Counted from the first letter of the stretch, positions 9,909-19,003 are shown. The stretch: 64,000 nucleotides of DNA from Providencia stuartii (GCF_029277985.1 NZ_CP119546.1:2852001-2916000); one strand, 5' to 3'. The notes: generated by a model not told the origin, from the letters alone. Numbers and translations are program-made.

Positions 9909-10862
9909 ATGGCTACAGCTTTGCAAGTTGCCGTGATTGGCGAATGTATGGTTGAGTTACAAAAATCAGGGGAATTATTTAAGCAAACTTTTGGTGGGGA
10001 CACGCTAAATAGCGCTCTCTATCTTGCACGTTTAACCCATAAACAAGGTGTTATCACTCGCTATTTAACGGGACTGGGTCAAGATCCCTTTAGCCAACAA
10101 ATGTTAGAAAGCTGGCAAGCTGAAGGGATCAATACAGACCATGTGCTGATCGCCGAAAAACACCTCCCCGGTATGTATTTAATTGAAACTTCAGAAGAGG
10201 GTGAGCGCCGTTTTTTTTATTGGCGTGATAACTCAGCAGCGAAATTTTGGTTAAATGCGCAAACCGCCGAGCGCACCCAACAATTACTGAATCAACAACA
10301 ATATCTCTATTTAAGTGGCATCAGCTTAGCTATTTTACCTGAAGCCGCTCGCCAATTGCTGTTTACACTGTTAGCAACAGCTCGCCAGTCAGGCGCTAAG
10401 GTCATTTTTGACAATAATTACCGTCCGGCATTATGGCCTTCTGTCGAGGCGGCACAGCAAGCCTACCAACAGATGTTATCGCTGACTGATATCGCATTTT
10501 TAACTTTTGATGATGAGCAACTGCTGTATGGTGATCAGCAAGAAAGCCAATCAATTGCACGTGCACAGCAGCATGGCGTTGAAGAGATCATTATTAAACG
10601 CGGAGCAAAACCCTGCTATATCATTATTCACGACCAACAATTCGAAGTCGCCGCGAATAAAGTGGCGCAAGTCATTGATACCACCGCTGCTGGTGATTCT
10701 TTCAGCGCTGGTTATCTTGCCTGTCGAATTCTGGGTGGCTCACCTGAAGAAGCGGCTCGCACAGGCCATTTACTTGCAGGAACCGTGATCCAACACCGAG
10801 GTGCCATTATTCCGCGTGAAGCGATGCCCATCATAGAGCTAAACAATATCAAAGGGATCTAA
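9909..10862 (+). CDS. kdgK: 2-dehydro-3-deoxygluconokinase KdgK
   Basis: A PfkB/ribokinase-family sugar kinase that phosphorylates 2-keto-3-deoxygluconate (KDG) to KDPG using ATP. The N-terminal GECMVEL/GGDTLNSALYLARL sugar-binding motif and the C-terminal PfkB signature DTTAAGDSFSAGYL with the catalytic Asp (about residue 263) are present. The ATG at 9909 with AGGTGG 5 nt upstream is preferred to the GTG at 9900; this gives 317 residues. It is followed after 2 bp by eda, which uses its product. Confidence 0.93.
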   Translation: MATALQVAVIGECMVELQKSGELFKQTFGGDTLNSALYLARLTHKQGVITRYLTGLGQDPFSQQMLESWQAEGINTDHVLIAEKHLPGMYLIETSEEGERRFFYWRDNSAAKFWLNAQTAERTQQLLNQQQYLYLSGISLAILPEAARQLLFTLLATARQSGAKVIFDNNYRPALWPSVEAAQQAYQQMLSLTDIAFLTFDDEQLLYGDQQESQSIARAQQHGVEEIIIKRGAKPCYIIIHDQQFEVAANKVAQVIDTTAAGDSFSAGYLACRILGGSPEEAARTGHLLAGTVIQHRGAIIPREAMPIIELNNIKGI

Positions 10863-10864
10863 AC

Positions 10865-11482
10865 ATGAATCAACTCATCGAGAAATTAAAAAAAATTAAT
10901 GTCGTGCCTGTTATTACTATCAATAATGCAGAACATGGTGCTCCCCTCGCTAAAGCGTTAATGGAAAATGGGCTGCCGTGTGCAGAAGTGACTTTTCGAA
11001 CTCCTGCTGCCGTACAAGCCATCAAAAATATGCGAGCGGCATACCCTGAAATTCTGATTGGGGCGGGCACAGTACTGACAACTCAACAGGTTGATCAAGC
11101 CATTGATGCAGGCGTGGACTTTATCGTAAGCCCAGGTTTTAACCCTAAAATCGTCGCTTATTGCCAGCAAAAAAATGTCATTATTATCCCTGGGCTCAAT
11201 AATCCAAGCTTAGTTGAACAGGCGTTAGAATTTAATTTAACCACAGTGAAGTTTTTCCCAGCAGAAGCTTCTGGTGGCGTAGCGATGTTAAAAGCGTTAA
11301 GTGCCGTCTACCCTGTGAATTTTATGCCTACGGGGGGAATTGGTCCAAAAAATATCCACGAATATAAGGCGCTACCTTCTGTCCTTATTTGTGGTGGTTC
11401 ATGGATGGTACCTAATGACCTGATTGATAATGAAAATTGGCATGAGTTAGGGAAGCTGATCGCTGAGGCTGCCAGCCTTTAA
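10865..11482 (+). CDS. eda: KHG/KDPG aldolase Eda
   Basis: A cytoplasmic class I aldolase that splits KDPG into pyruvate and glyceraldehyde-3-phosphate. The Schiff-base Lys is visible in TTVKFFPAE (Lys129) and the partner Glu in AEVTFRTP (Glu41); the phosphate-binding PTGGIGPKN loop is intact. At 205 residues it is slightly shorter than E. coli Eda (213). It is co-transcribed with kdgK, giving a two-step KDG to pyruvate module. An imperfect hairpin follows at about 11488-11527. Confidence 0.95.
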   Translation: MNQLIEKLKKINVVPVITINNAEHGAPLAKALMENGLPCAEVTFRTPAAVQAIKNMRAAYPEILIGAGTVLTTQQVDQAIDAGVDFIVSPGFNPKIVAYCQQKNVIIIPGLNNPSLVEQALEFNLTTVKFFPAEASGGVAMLKALSAVYPVNFMPTGGIGPKNIHEYKALPSVLICGGSWMVPNDLIDNENWHELGKLIAEAASL

Positions 11483-11654
11483 TGCTCAAGTAAGTGCTCC
11501 TGACGCCATGATGTAGGGAGCGCTTATTCAACAAAGAAATGTCATTCTCCACAGCAAAATAGTTAACTAAGCGGACTTTTTAGTCCTATCACCCCATCAT
11601 CAGTATGCTAACGCGGCTTCTGTGACTATCGCGAATGCGGCGAACGCCGCAATA

Positions 11655-12380
11655 TTACTCGGAAATAGACTTTAAACGACCACGTAAGCGCTTGATAGCT
11701 TGGCTATGCAGCTGACTAACACGTGACTCCCCAACCTCTAACACCGCTCCAATTTCCTTTAAATTCAATTCTTCTTGATAATATAGCGTCAGCACAAGCT
11801 TTTCTCGCTCAGGGAGTTGCTCGATGGCATCAATCACCTGTGAACGCAAATTCGACTCCATCAAAAAATTCAATGGGTTGCCACCATCACTTTCATTAAT
11901 GACGGGTTCACAGCTCTCGCCATGAATTTCATGCCACTCATCATAGGAATAGAGTTGGCTGTTATTCGTATCCAGTAAGGCTTGTCGATATTCAGTAATA
12001 TCTATTTTTAGTGATTGCGCTATTTCACTTTCAGTGGCTGTACGACCCAATGTTTGTTCAAGCTCACCAATCGCTTTTGCCATTTCTCGTGCTTGGCGGC
12101 GTACACTACGAGGCGCCCAGTCGCGACTGCGTAATTCATCCAACATGGAACCACGAATACGCTGTACCGCATAGGTGGCGAATGACGCCCCCTGAGAAGC
12201 ATCGAAACGTTCCAATGCATGTAATAACCCAATACCTCCCGCTTGTATGAGGTCATCAACATCTACACTGGCTGGCAGTCTCACTTGTAACTTTAGGGCC
12301 TCATGTCGTATTAAGGGATAATAACGCTCCCATAGGCTATTTTTATTAATTACACCTTCGGCAGTATACAAATCACTCAC
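11655..12380 (-). CDS. fliA: RNA polymerase sigma factor FliA (sigma-28)
   Basis: The flagellar sigma factor for late genes (flagellin, caps, motor, chemotaxis), held inactive by FlgM. Regions 2 and 4 are near-identical to E. coli FliA (QAGGIGLLHALERFD; TTYAVQRIRG-like; VLTLYYQEELNLKEIGAVL). The start is placed at a GTG giving (V)SDLYTAEGV, matching the E. coli N-terminus, rather than another GTG 12 bp upstream; this gives 241 residues (E. coli 239). It stands alone at the locus edge: no fliZ follows, and the next gene, eda, is convergent. Confidence 0.95.
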   Translation of the reverse strand: MSDLYTAEGVINKNSLWERYYPLIRHEALKLQVRLPASVDVDDLIQAGGIGLLHALERFDASQGASFATYAVQRIRGSMLDELRSRDWAPRSVRRQAREMAKAIGELEQTLGRTATESEIAQSLKIDITEYRQALLDTNNSQLYSYDEWHEIHGESCEPVINESDGGNPLNFLMESNLRSQVIDAIEQLPEREKLVLTLYYQEELNLKEIGAVLEVGESRVSQLHSQAIKRLRGRLKSISE

Positions 12381-12546
12381 AACCGGAATCACCCTTTAAG
12401 ACTGATATAAAGGTATTCATTATGCTAGTGACTTAATAATTCAATCCGTTGAGTAATGAGGTAAATTAGCGCTATTTTCCCTAACACAAATGTTCACTGG
12501 CGAAATGGTATCGCGCCGAAATGAAATTCATGCCGTCATCATAATA

Positions 12547-12572
12547 CAAAAAAGGCCAGAATATTCTGGCCT
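12547..12572 (-). terminator. Rho-independent terminator of fliC
   Basis: The perfect palindrome AGGCCAGAATATTCTGGCCT is followed on the minus strand by TTTTTT. It lies 24 bp after the fliC stop. Confidence 0.9.
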
Positions 12573-12595
12573 TATAAACGAGAGAGTGAAACGAA

Positions 12596-13672
12596 TTAAC
12601 GTAACAGGCTCAGAACACCTTGTGGAACTTGGTTTGCTTGTGCCAGAACTGAAGTACCTGCTTGTTGCAGGATTTGACCACGGCTCATGTTAGACACTTC
12701 TGTTGCAAAATCAGCGTCTTGGATACGGCTACGTGCTGCACTCAAGTTGTTGACTGAGTTGTTCAGGTTATTGATAGTAGATTGCATACGGTTTTGGAAT
12801 GCACCCAGTTTAGAACGGTATGAATCCACATTTTTCAGTGCAGTATCTAAAGTATCTAATGCGTCAGACTTTGCAGCAGTACCACCACCTAGAGCAGTGA
12901 TCTCACTACCTTTCACATACTCAGTCTTACCACCGGTTGTGTTTTTAGTCGCTTCGTACCATTTATTATCTGTTGTATCCTTGATATAAAATTTATCAGT
13001 TTCTGTTTTATCTGCATAAATTTCAGCTGTATTAATTTGTGCACCGCCAGCGGTTTCAACCGCATAGTTATTAGCATCTACGGTGATTGCAGTGCCTTTA
13101 CCCGCTGGCTCTTTTGGACCAGCCGCAGCCGCGGAAACTTTTTCAACTTTGTCTTTAAAATCTTTGATACCTAATGTATCAAGATCCATTTTTTGCATTT
13201 CCATGCTGATAGTTTGACCATCTTTCGCACCCACTTGGTAAGAAACAGTCTCACCGTTTAGAATTTGTGTTCCGTTAAATTCAGTGTGTTGATAGATACG
13301 GTCGATTTCATCCAGACGTTGTTGTACTTCATCACGAATTGAAGTGATATCGCTGTCAGAGTTACTGCCGTTAGCTGCTTGAACAGTCAGTTCACGAATA
13401 CGTTGCAAGTTTTCGTTGATTTCGTTAACTGCGCCTTCAGCCACTTGCGCCATTGAAATACCGTCGCTCGCATTACGAGAAGCTTGGGTCAAACCTTTGA
13501 TGTTAGCAGTGAAACGGTTAGCAATCGCTTGACCCGCAGCATCATCTTTTGCGCTATTGATACGTGAACCTGAAGATAGACGCTCAATTGCAGTACCCAG
13601 TACGCTTTGTGAACGGTTTAAATTGTTCTGAGTTGTCAGAGACAGGATGTTAGTGTTGATAACCTGTGCCAT
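12596..13672 (-). CDS. fliC: Flagellin FliC
   Basis: The structural subunit of the flagellar filament, exported by the flagellar type III apparatus. The conserved N-terminal D0/D1 (AQVINTNILSLTTQNNLN, about residues 1-170) and C-terminal D1/D0 (about 265-358, ending NQVPQGVLSLLR) frame a short, Lys/Thr-rich variable centre of about 95 residues. At 358 residues it is much shorter than E. coli K-12 flagellin (498), so the surface-exposed domain is small. Only one flagellin gene is present here, unlike the tandem flagellin genes of Proteus mirabilis. A sigma-28 promoter precedes it and a strong terminator follows. Confidence 0.97.
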   Translation of the reverse strand: MAQVINTNILSLTTQNNLNRSQSVLGTAIERLSSGSRINSAKDDAAGQAIANRFTANIKGLTQASRNASDGISMAQVAEGAVNEINENLQRIRELTVQAANGSNSDSDITSIRDEVQQRLDEIDRIYQHTEFNGTQILNGETVSYQVGAKDGQTISMEMQKMDLDTLGIKDFKDKVEKVSAAAAGPKEPAGKGTAITVDANNYAVETAGGAQINTAEIYADKTETDKFYIKDTTDNKWYEATKNTTGGKTEYVKGSEITALGGGTAAKSDALDTLDTALKNVDSYRSKLGAFQNRMQSTINNLNNSVNNLSAARSRIQDADFATEVSNMSRGQILQQAGTSVLAQANQVPQGVLSLLR

Positions 13673-13749
13673 AATATATGTCCTTGTTATTCCGTAATAA
13701 TAAAGTTAGCCAATCTGTTAGGCTTTACAGTTTGTTGCCAGCAATACCA

Positions 13750-13776
13750 TTATCGGCGGCATAAAAAAGGGCTTTA
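13750..13776 (-). promoter_or_regulatory. Sigma-28 promoter of fliC
   Basis: On the minus strand TAAAGCCC, an 11 nt spacer, then GCCGATAA. The -10 is a perfect match to the FliA consensus and the -35 starts TAAAG. It lies about 80 bp upstream of fliC. Confidence 0.9.
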
Positions 13777-13960
13777 GGGCTTTCAACAAAAATTTTTTTA
13801 TCTGAAAGCCAAAAAACCAGCAACCACAGCACTTCGAGCGATAAATTATTTTGTCAAAATAATTTTATAAACCGCAAATTTTAACTTATTGATTATCAAT
13901 AGAGACAAATACCCTGTTTTGTGGGGTCAACTCCTGCCATCATTATTTATCGACTTAGTC

Positions 13961-13987
13961 TAAGATTTCCGTTCTTCTCGCCGATAA
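13961..13987 (+). promoter_or_regulatory. Sigma-28 promoter of fliDST
   Basis: TAAGATTT, an 11 nt spacer and a perfect GCCGATAA stand 35 bp before the fliD start. Confidence 0.9.
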
Positions 13988-14022
13988 CCCTGTAAATGAG
14001 AATAATTTTTTAGGAGAGAACA

Positions 14023-15450
14023 ATGGCTGGTATATCGACACTCGGTATCGGGGCAAACTTAGACTTAAATAACCAAATGGACCAACTTGAAGCGATGGAA
14101 AAACGCCGCCTTGAGCCATTAGCCACTCAAAAAGCCAGCTATGATGCGCAAATCAGTGCCTTTGGTAAAATGCAATCGTCACTCGAAAAATTAAAAAAAG
14201 CGGCTGAAGATATTAAAAAATATGGTGATATCAGTACCACCAAAGTCAATGGCGAATATAAGAGTTTTGATGTAAAAACAGACGGCAAAGCGGTAGCAGG
14301 TGTACATGATGTATTAGTCACCCAGTTAGCCAAAGCGCAAACTATCGCCACTAAAGGCCATGATGATAATAAAAAATTATTAGGGAATGGCAGTGCAGAA
14401 CGCACCATCACCATTACTCAACCCGCTGAAAAAGAACCTATCATTATTAAATTAGATAATGAACATACTTCTTTAATTGAAATAGCAGATGCGATTAATA
14501 AGACCGATAAAACGGTTACCGCAGCAGTGATTAAAGATAAAACGAATAATTATCACCTTGTTGTTACCTCCAAAAAAGAAGGTACAGACCACCGTATTAG
14601 TATTAATGTTGAAGGTGATGACGAACTCGCAAAAATACTGAATGTTGAATCTGAATTAAACAGTGATGGTAATGTCGTTTTAAAAGATGAAAAAAACATC
14701 GGCATAGAGCAAAAAGTTCCCCCGCAAAATGCCTTGTTAAATATTGATGGTTTTGAACTTGAATCACAAAGCAATGAAGCAAAAGATCTCTTTCCTGGTT
14801 TAACTCTGACACTAAAAAAAGAGAGTGAAGATAAAAAACCCGATCATCTGATCGTTTCTGAGGATATTGAACCTGCTAAAGCAAAAATTAAAGCCTGGGT
14901 AGATGCCTATAATGAATTCCAAAATCTCGCTAAGGAATTGACTAAATATACGCCAACAACGAAAGGAACTGCGCCAGATAAAACCAACGGCCCATTGATT
15001 GGTGATTCTACACTACGAACAATACAAAGCCAGTTACGTACGCAAATACGTTCAGCACAAGATAGTGGTGAGATTAATTTATTGAACAAAATGGGGATCA
15101 CACAAAAAGTTGATGGCACATTAGAGATAGAAGATAAAAAATTCGAAAAAGCGCTAAAAGATAACCCTGGAAGTGTCAAAAATTTCTTTATGGGAGATGG
15201 TAAAGAAACAGGCTTTGCCACAGAAAACTTTAATTTCTTAAAAGAGACACTCGACGCTCGTGAAGGCACACTGCATAACGCAACTGATGGCGTGCAAAAG
15301 AAAAAGAAAAGCCTTGATAAACGCATTGAACAAACAAATAAACAAATTGAAAACACTATGGATTTATACCGCCGTCAATTCCAGAATTTAGATAAAATGA
15401 TGAGCTCACTCAATAGCACCAGTAACTCATTAGGCAGACTGTTAGGTTAA
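14023..15450 (+). CDS. fliD: Filament cap protein FliD
   Basis: The hook-associated protein 2, which caps the growing filament and folds incoming flagellin. The N-terminal domain (AGISTLGIGANLDLNNQMDQLEAMEKRRL) and C-terminal coiled-coil region (KKSLDKRIEQTNKQIENTMDLYRRQF, ending SNSLGRLLG) are typical. At 475 residues it is similar to E. coli (468). AGGAGAG lies just before the ATG. It heads fliD-fliS-fliT under its own sigma-28 promoter, divergent from fliC. Confidence 0.96.
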   Translation: MAGISTLGIGANLDLNNQMDQLEAMEKRRLEPLATQKASYDAQISAFGKMQSSLEKLKKAAEDIKKYGDISTTKVNGEYKSFDVKTDGKAVAGVHDVLVTQLAKAQTIATKGHDDNKKLLGNGSAERTITITQPAEKEPIIIKLDNEHTSLIEIADAINKTDKTVTAAVIKDKTNNYHLVVTSKKEGTDHRISINVEGDDELAKILNVESELNSDGNVVLKDEKNIGIEQKVPPQNALLNIDGFELESQSNEAKDLFPGLTLTLKKESEDKKPDHLIVSEDIEPAKAKIKAWVDAYNEFQNLAKELTKYTPTTKGTAPDKTNGPLIGDSTLRTIQSQLRTQIRSAQDSGEINLLNKMGITQKVDGTLEIEDKKFEKALKDNPGSVKNFFMGDGKETGFATENFNFLKETLDAREGTLHNATDGVQKKKKSLDKRIEQTNKQIENTMDLYRRQFQNLDKMMSSLNSTSNSLGRLLG

Positions 15451-15455
15451 TAATT

Positions 15456-15854
15456 ATGTATCAACAAAAAGCAAAACAAGCCTACCAACAAGTCGATTTG
15501 GAAAGTGAAATTACCAACGCGACACCGTATCAATTGATCACTATTCTATATAAAGGGGCGTTAAGCGCCCTAAAACGTGCTGAAATTTTTATGCAACAGA
15601 ATAATATCGCGGCAAAAGGCCAAGAAATTACAAAAGCCATCGATATTATTGATACGGGTTTGAAACAAGCGCTTAATCATGACGCGGGTGGCGAAATCGC
15701 GGAGAACCTTGATCGTCTATATGATTACATGATTATGCGCTTATTAAATGCTAACCTTGAAAATAATGTGGCTTATATCCAAGAAGTTTACCAATTACTC
15801 TCCGATATCGCGTCAGCTTGGCAACAGATCGGGGCAAATGTGGATGAAAGATAA
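15456..15854 (+). CDS. fliS: Flagellin export chaperone FliS
   Basis: A small helical cytoplasmic chaperone that binds the flagellin C-terminus and prevents premature polymerisation. It has 132 residues (E. coli 136). The N-terminal AKQAYQQVDLESEITNATPYQLI and the central LLNANLENNVAYIQEV are family hallmarks. It follows fliD by 5 bp and overlaps fliT. Confidence 0.95.
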   Translation: MYQQKAKQAYQQVDLESEITNATPYQLITILYKGALSALKRAEIFMQQNNIAAKGQEITKAIDIIDTGLKQALNHDAGGEIAENLDRLYDYMIMRLLNANLENNVAYIQEVYQLLSDIASAWQQIGANVDER

Positions 15855-16233
15855 ACAGGTGAATAATAAAGAACCTATTGATTTATATGAAATCTATCGT
15901 GATGTTTTAGTATTAAGCGAAAATTTAGTCGCGCTAGCACAAGCAAAACAGTGGGAACAACTCGTTGCCCAAGAAACAGAATATGTGTATGCCGTCGAAA
16001 ATTTAACGCAATTAACACATGAATTCGAAGCGCAGAACCCCATCACAGATGAACTGGTGGGGTTATTGCATCAAATCATCGAAAATGAAAAGATCACTAA
16101 AACCTATTTGCAACAACACTTAGATTTTTTAAGTAAAGAAATGAAACAGTTGGATCAAACACGGGTCATCAATAACAGTTATGGCCAATTTAATGAGCCA
16201 GATACACCAATGACAATTAAACCCATTGAATAG
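15844..16233 (+). CDS. fliT: Flagellar chaperone/regulator FliT
   Basis: The FliD export chaperone; in Salmonella it also binds FlhDC and lowers class 2 transcription. It is a small helical protein that is weakly conserved, so the call leans on position after fliS. The start is uncertain: ATG at 15838 or 15844, or GTG at 15859. The 15844 ATG has GGGG about 9 nt upstream and gives 129 residues; all choices except the GTG overlap the fliS end. The frame is open further upstream but only inside fliS. Confidence 0.85.
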   Translation: MKDKQVNNKEPIDLYEIYRDVLVLSENLVALAQAKQWEQLVAQETEYVYAVENLTQLTHEFEAQNPITDELVGLLHQIIENEKITKTYLQQHLDFLSKEMKQLDQTRVINNSYGQFNEPDTPMTIKPIE

Positions 16234-16239
16234 CCATGT

Positions 16240-16263
16240 GTGTCAGGCGCCCCTACCTGACAC
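16240..16263. terminator. Hairpin between convergent fliT and def
   Basis: GTGTCAGG / CCTGACAC forms a perfect 8 bp stem in the 41 bp between the two stops. The T-tract is weak on both sides, so it may act as a bidirectional terminator or only as a 3' end stabiliser. Confidence 0.55.
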
Positions 16264-16274
16264 TTATGGATAAC

Positions 16275-16778
16275 TTATTGCCTTAAGCGTTGCTGTTTCT
16301 TTAATTTTTTCAACAGCATATTCCGCTTTAGTGGCGATAAATGATCAAGAAACACTTTTCCATGTAAATGGTCGATTTCATGTTGCATCACAATTGCCAA
16401 AAACTCGTCAGAATCAAGAGTAAATTCTTTTCCATCTCTATCTAACGCTTTGACTTTCACACGTTTAAACCGCGCAACATCTGCATAAATTTCAGGTACA
16501 GATAAGCATCCTTCTTGGTAGCTCGTCTCACCTTCACTTTCAATAATTTCAGGGTTAACAAATACCATCGGTTGATCGCGATTTTCAGAAATATCAATTA
16601 CCATTACCGATTGTGTTGCTGCAATTTGCGTTGCTGCTAAACCAATACCATTCTCGGTGCTATACATGGTATCTAATAAATCATCAATTAATGTTTGTAC
16701 CGCCGCAATGTCAGTCACTGGACTGCATTTGATTCGCAAGCGCTCATCAGGTATCTCAATAATCGTTTTTACTGCCAT
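16275..16778 (-). CDS. def: Peptide deformylase (second copy type)
   Basis: A metalloenzyme that removes the formyl group from nascent N-termini. All three active-site motifs are intact: GIGLAATQ (44-51), EGCLSVP (89-95, metal ligand Cys91) and QHEIDH (132-137, two His ligands and the catalytic Glu). It has 167 residues and a basic tail. It is not in the usual def-fmt context but alone between fliT and an adhesin gene, so it is probably an extra deformylase; the main copy should lie elsewhere (inference). Confidence 0.9.
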   Translation of the reverse strand: MAVKTIIEIPDERLRIKCSPVTDIAAVQTLIDDLLDTMYSTENGIGLAATQIAATQSVMVIDISENRDQPMVFVNPEIIESEGETSYQEGCLSVPEIYADVARFKRVKVKALDRDGKEFTLDSDEFLAIVMQHEIDHLHGKVFLDHLSPLKRNMLLKKLKKQQRLRQ

Positions 16779-17591
16779 ATCTCAAAAATCCTATCTGTCG
16801 TGCTCTTTATTCAAACTATTATCATTATCGTATTTTTAAATTTACGATAAGATGCAAAAAATGGCATTATGACTCAATGAAAAAATCACATAAGAATCAA
16901 TTAGGTTACCGCTACGTCGCCTAAAGTAAAAGAATACATAATGGAATTTCACAGAAAAATAACATGTAATCTGGGAAAAAACACCAAAAATAGACCTAAA
17001 ACAGCAAAACAATTCAAATTAATGATAAATAACCCAATTTATAATAAGGATTAATCATCTCATTCGCTATGCTGCAATAATAGCCTTACTTATCGAGGGG
17101 TTTATCATAATAATATACATCTAAAATCATTTTTAGCCCACAATCAATCTGCTCTATTTTTAGCCTAGATTATTTCCCTCATCAATAGAATGAAATTGGC
17201 GGAGTAAGCGATAAAAACATTATCTATGTATAAATTAATAGGGTCGCCAGTAAGACATTACCTGCTTATCGCTTTTTGTTATTTTTTGTGTCATTTGATT
17301 GAGCTTCAGGAACCTATCAATGCCTATATCAACAGGATTATATTTAAAACCATTTATCATAAAGTTAACACTGAATATGCTGCCTCACTCCGGTTATTTC
17401 ATTCACCAAAATTATCAAAGAAATAAATAGCCTTCAATTTAATTCAAATAAAATCACTTTTCACGAGCTAATTAAAAACAAATTCAGAATATTAATAAAA
17501 ATCAATTAACTTTATTATAAAAAACAGAACGCACTATATTAATTGAGTTAATTAAAGTAGATGGATTTATTTCATTAATAAAGGAATCAAG
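16779..17591. other. AT-rich gene-free region before the adhesin gene
   Basis: An 813 bp gap with no supported gene. A 66-codon frame at 17226-17426 has one hydrophobic stretch but no ribosome site at a useful distance, so it is not called. The divergent def and adhesin promoters must lie here; no sigma-28 or other clear motif was found. Confidence 0.5.
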
Positions 17592-18314
17592 ATGAAAAAA
17601 CACTTTCCCCTAAAGGCGATGACTTTCCTATCAATCGTTTCTCTTTCAAGTACCACGCTCGCCGCCCCTATTCATTTTTCAACATTATTAATGGATTCAG
17701 CCATGACACTCTATGAACTGCAAGAGTTCGGAAAAGAAATCAAACAACATCTCGCTGAAAAAGAGCAAAAATCAAAATTTAAAACCTTTGATGAGCTTCT
17801 TTTGGAACAATTAAAAAAAGTAGACAAAAGTTTTACACCCACCATGTCTGAAGTAGATGAAAACATAAAACAATCAATAGAAAATAATAATCATTATATT
17901 AATGCTCAGCTAAGCATGTATTCCCATAATAGCGAAAAAAAATGGTTATTACTTAAGAGGAAGCATCATAAAGCTCAGACAGATAATTTGAATCAGTTTG
18001 CTAACCTACACCAAAGCATAGATAAAACTCAGAATATCAATAACACACGTTTTACTAAGCTGGATAAAAAAATTGATAAAACCGCCAAGCAAGCTAATTC
18101 AGGCATCGCTTCTGTTGCGGCGATGTCGAATATTCCCTATACCATGAATACCCGTTTTAGTGCAGGTGTTGGCCTAGGTCATTATCATGATGGTCATGCT
18201 ATCGCGGCTGGCGCACAATACCAAGTAAAAGAGAATATTAACCTTCGTAGCTCTATCTCTTGGAATAATTCAGACCGCGCCGTGGTCGGTGCTGGTATTG
18301 CCATTGGTTGGTAG
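17592..18314 (+). CDS. Short YadA-type trimeric autotransporter (putative adhesin)
   Basis: An outer-membrane type Vc protein. A signal peptide (residues 1 to about 25, FLSIVSLSSTTLAA) is followed by a polar, helical, Lys/Asn/Gln-rich passenger of about 140 residues with coiled-coil spacing (TRFTKLDKKIDKTAKQA). The C-terminal YadA anchor (about 168-240) has SGIASVAAMSNIPY, strands of alternating residues and the terminal aromatic W. There are no head-domain repeats, so the passenger is unusually short, essentially stalk plus anchor. AAAGGA lies 7 nt before the ATG. It sits among flagellar genes, in a local AT-rich island, and is probably a laterally acquired insertion. The binding target is unknown. 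Confidence 0.82.
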   Translation: MKKHFPLKAMTFLSIVSLSSTTLAAPIHFSTLLMDSAMTLYELQEFGKEIKQHLAEKEQKSKFKTFDELLLEQLKKVDKSFTPTMSEVDENIKQSIENNNHYINAQLSMYSHNSEKKWLLLKRKHHKAQTDNLNQFANLHQSIDKTQNINNTRFTKLDKKIDKTAKQANSGIASVAAMSNIPYTMNTRFSAGVGLGHYHDGHAIAAGAQYQVKENINLRSSISWNNSDRAVVGAGIAIGW

Positions 18315-18349
18315 TTGGCTACGCCACACTCTTTTTTGATATCTTTAAA

Positions 18350-18380
18350 CGTTCACTTCCCATACCACAGGAAGTGAACG
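18350..18380. terminator. Strong hairpin between adhesin gene and fliE
   Basis: The 11 bp perfect stem CGTTCACTTCC / GGAAGTGAACG with a 9 nt loop lies between convergent genes. The flanking T-runs are modest (TTTAAA on the minus side). Confidence 0.65.
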
Positions 18381-18453
18381 CTTCCATTGCATCATTAATG
18401 CCAAAATCCTAACAACGATAAAATTCATATCATCATAATTTAAAAATCATTGT

Positions 18454-18765
18454 TTAAACGGGGATCGCCATAATTTCTTGATATGCCGCGACCAGTTTAT
18501 TTCGCACTTGGATACCCATTTGTAAACTTAAACTGGCTTTTTGCATATCCACCATAACATCATTCAGCGAAATATCACTTTTGCCCAATGTAAAATCTTC
18601 AATCTGTTTTGCCGATTGATTCCTAACAGAATTAATTTGATTTACGGCAGAAACAAGATGATCAGCAAAACCAACAGGTTCAATCACGGGCTTACTGTGA
18701 TTTGCAGCTTGTGATGCGGTCATTTGTAGCTGCGATAATACGCCTTCAATAGCTTGGATTGTCAT
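18454..18765 (-). CDS. fliE: MS-ring/rod junction protein FliE
   Basis: The small protein linking the MS ring to the proximal rod, exported by the flagellar apparatus. From the ATG at 18765 it has 103 residues (E. coli 104) and begins MTIQAIEGVLSQLQM like its homologues; AAGGGAAGAAA stands just before. A longer reading to 18816 adds residues with no family counterpart. It is divergent from fliF, as in E. coli, so the gap 18766-19003 should carry FlhDC-dependent promoters. Confidence 0.94.
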   Translation of the reverse strand: MTIQAIEGVLSQLQMTASQAANHSKPVIEPVGFADHLVSAVNQINSVRNQSAKQIEDFTLGKSDISLNDVMVDMQKASLSLQMGIQVRNKLVAAYQEIMAIPV

Positions 18766-19003
18766 TTTCTTCCCTTCAATTTCTGTGCGAGCCATCGTCG
18801 CTGTCTTATTTGGCATGCATACCCTAGCACAGCCTTTTTAACTTGAAGCCGATAAATAACACCAAAATTATGGGCTGATTCCGTCATTAGATTTATCAGA
18901 GTCATCAATAATAGCAACGTAAAAAAGTGATGTACGAAGAGGGAATAACATTGTTTCGCCAAAAGTGTTTTCATCTGTTGATTCTGCAAGGCAGGGAATA
19001 TTT

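Larger units (their letters stand above)
13673..14022. other. fliC-fliD divergent promoter region
   Basis: A non-coding gap holding two sigma-28 promoters listed separately (minus for fliC, plus for fliD). The remaining AT-rich stretch has no other recognisable element. Confidence 0.8.

Noticed and set aside
11636..11650. GC-rich hairpin GCGGC/GCCGC after fliA
   Set aside because: No T-run follows on the minus strand; too weak to list as a terminator.
14907..15356. 149-codon minus-strand frame opposite fliD
   Set aside because: Shadow of fliD codon usage; Phe/Ser-rich composition typical of antisense to Lys/Glu-rich genes.
17226..17426. 66-codon plus-strand frame with one hydrophobic segment
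   Set aside because: GGAG-like sequence is about 20 nt away from the ATG, too far; no conservation can be judged. Left as unsupported.
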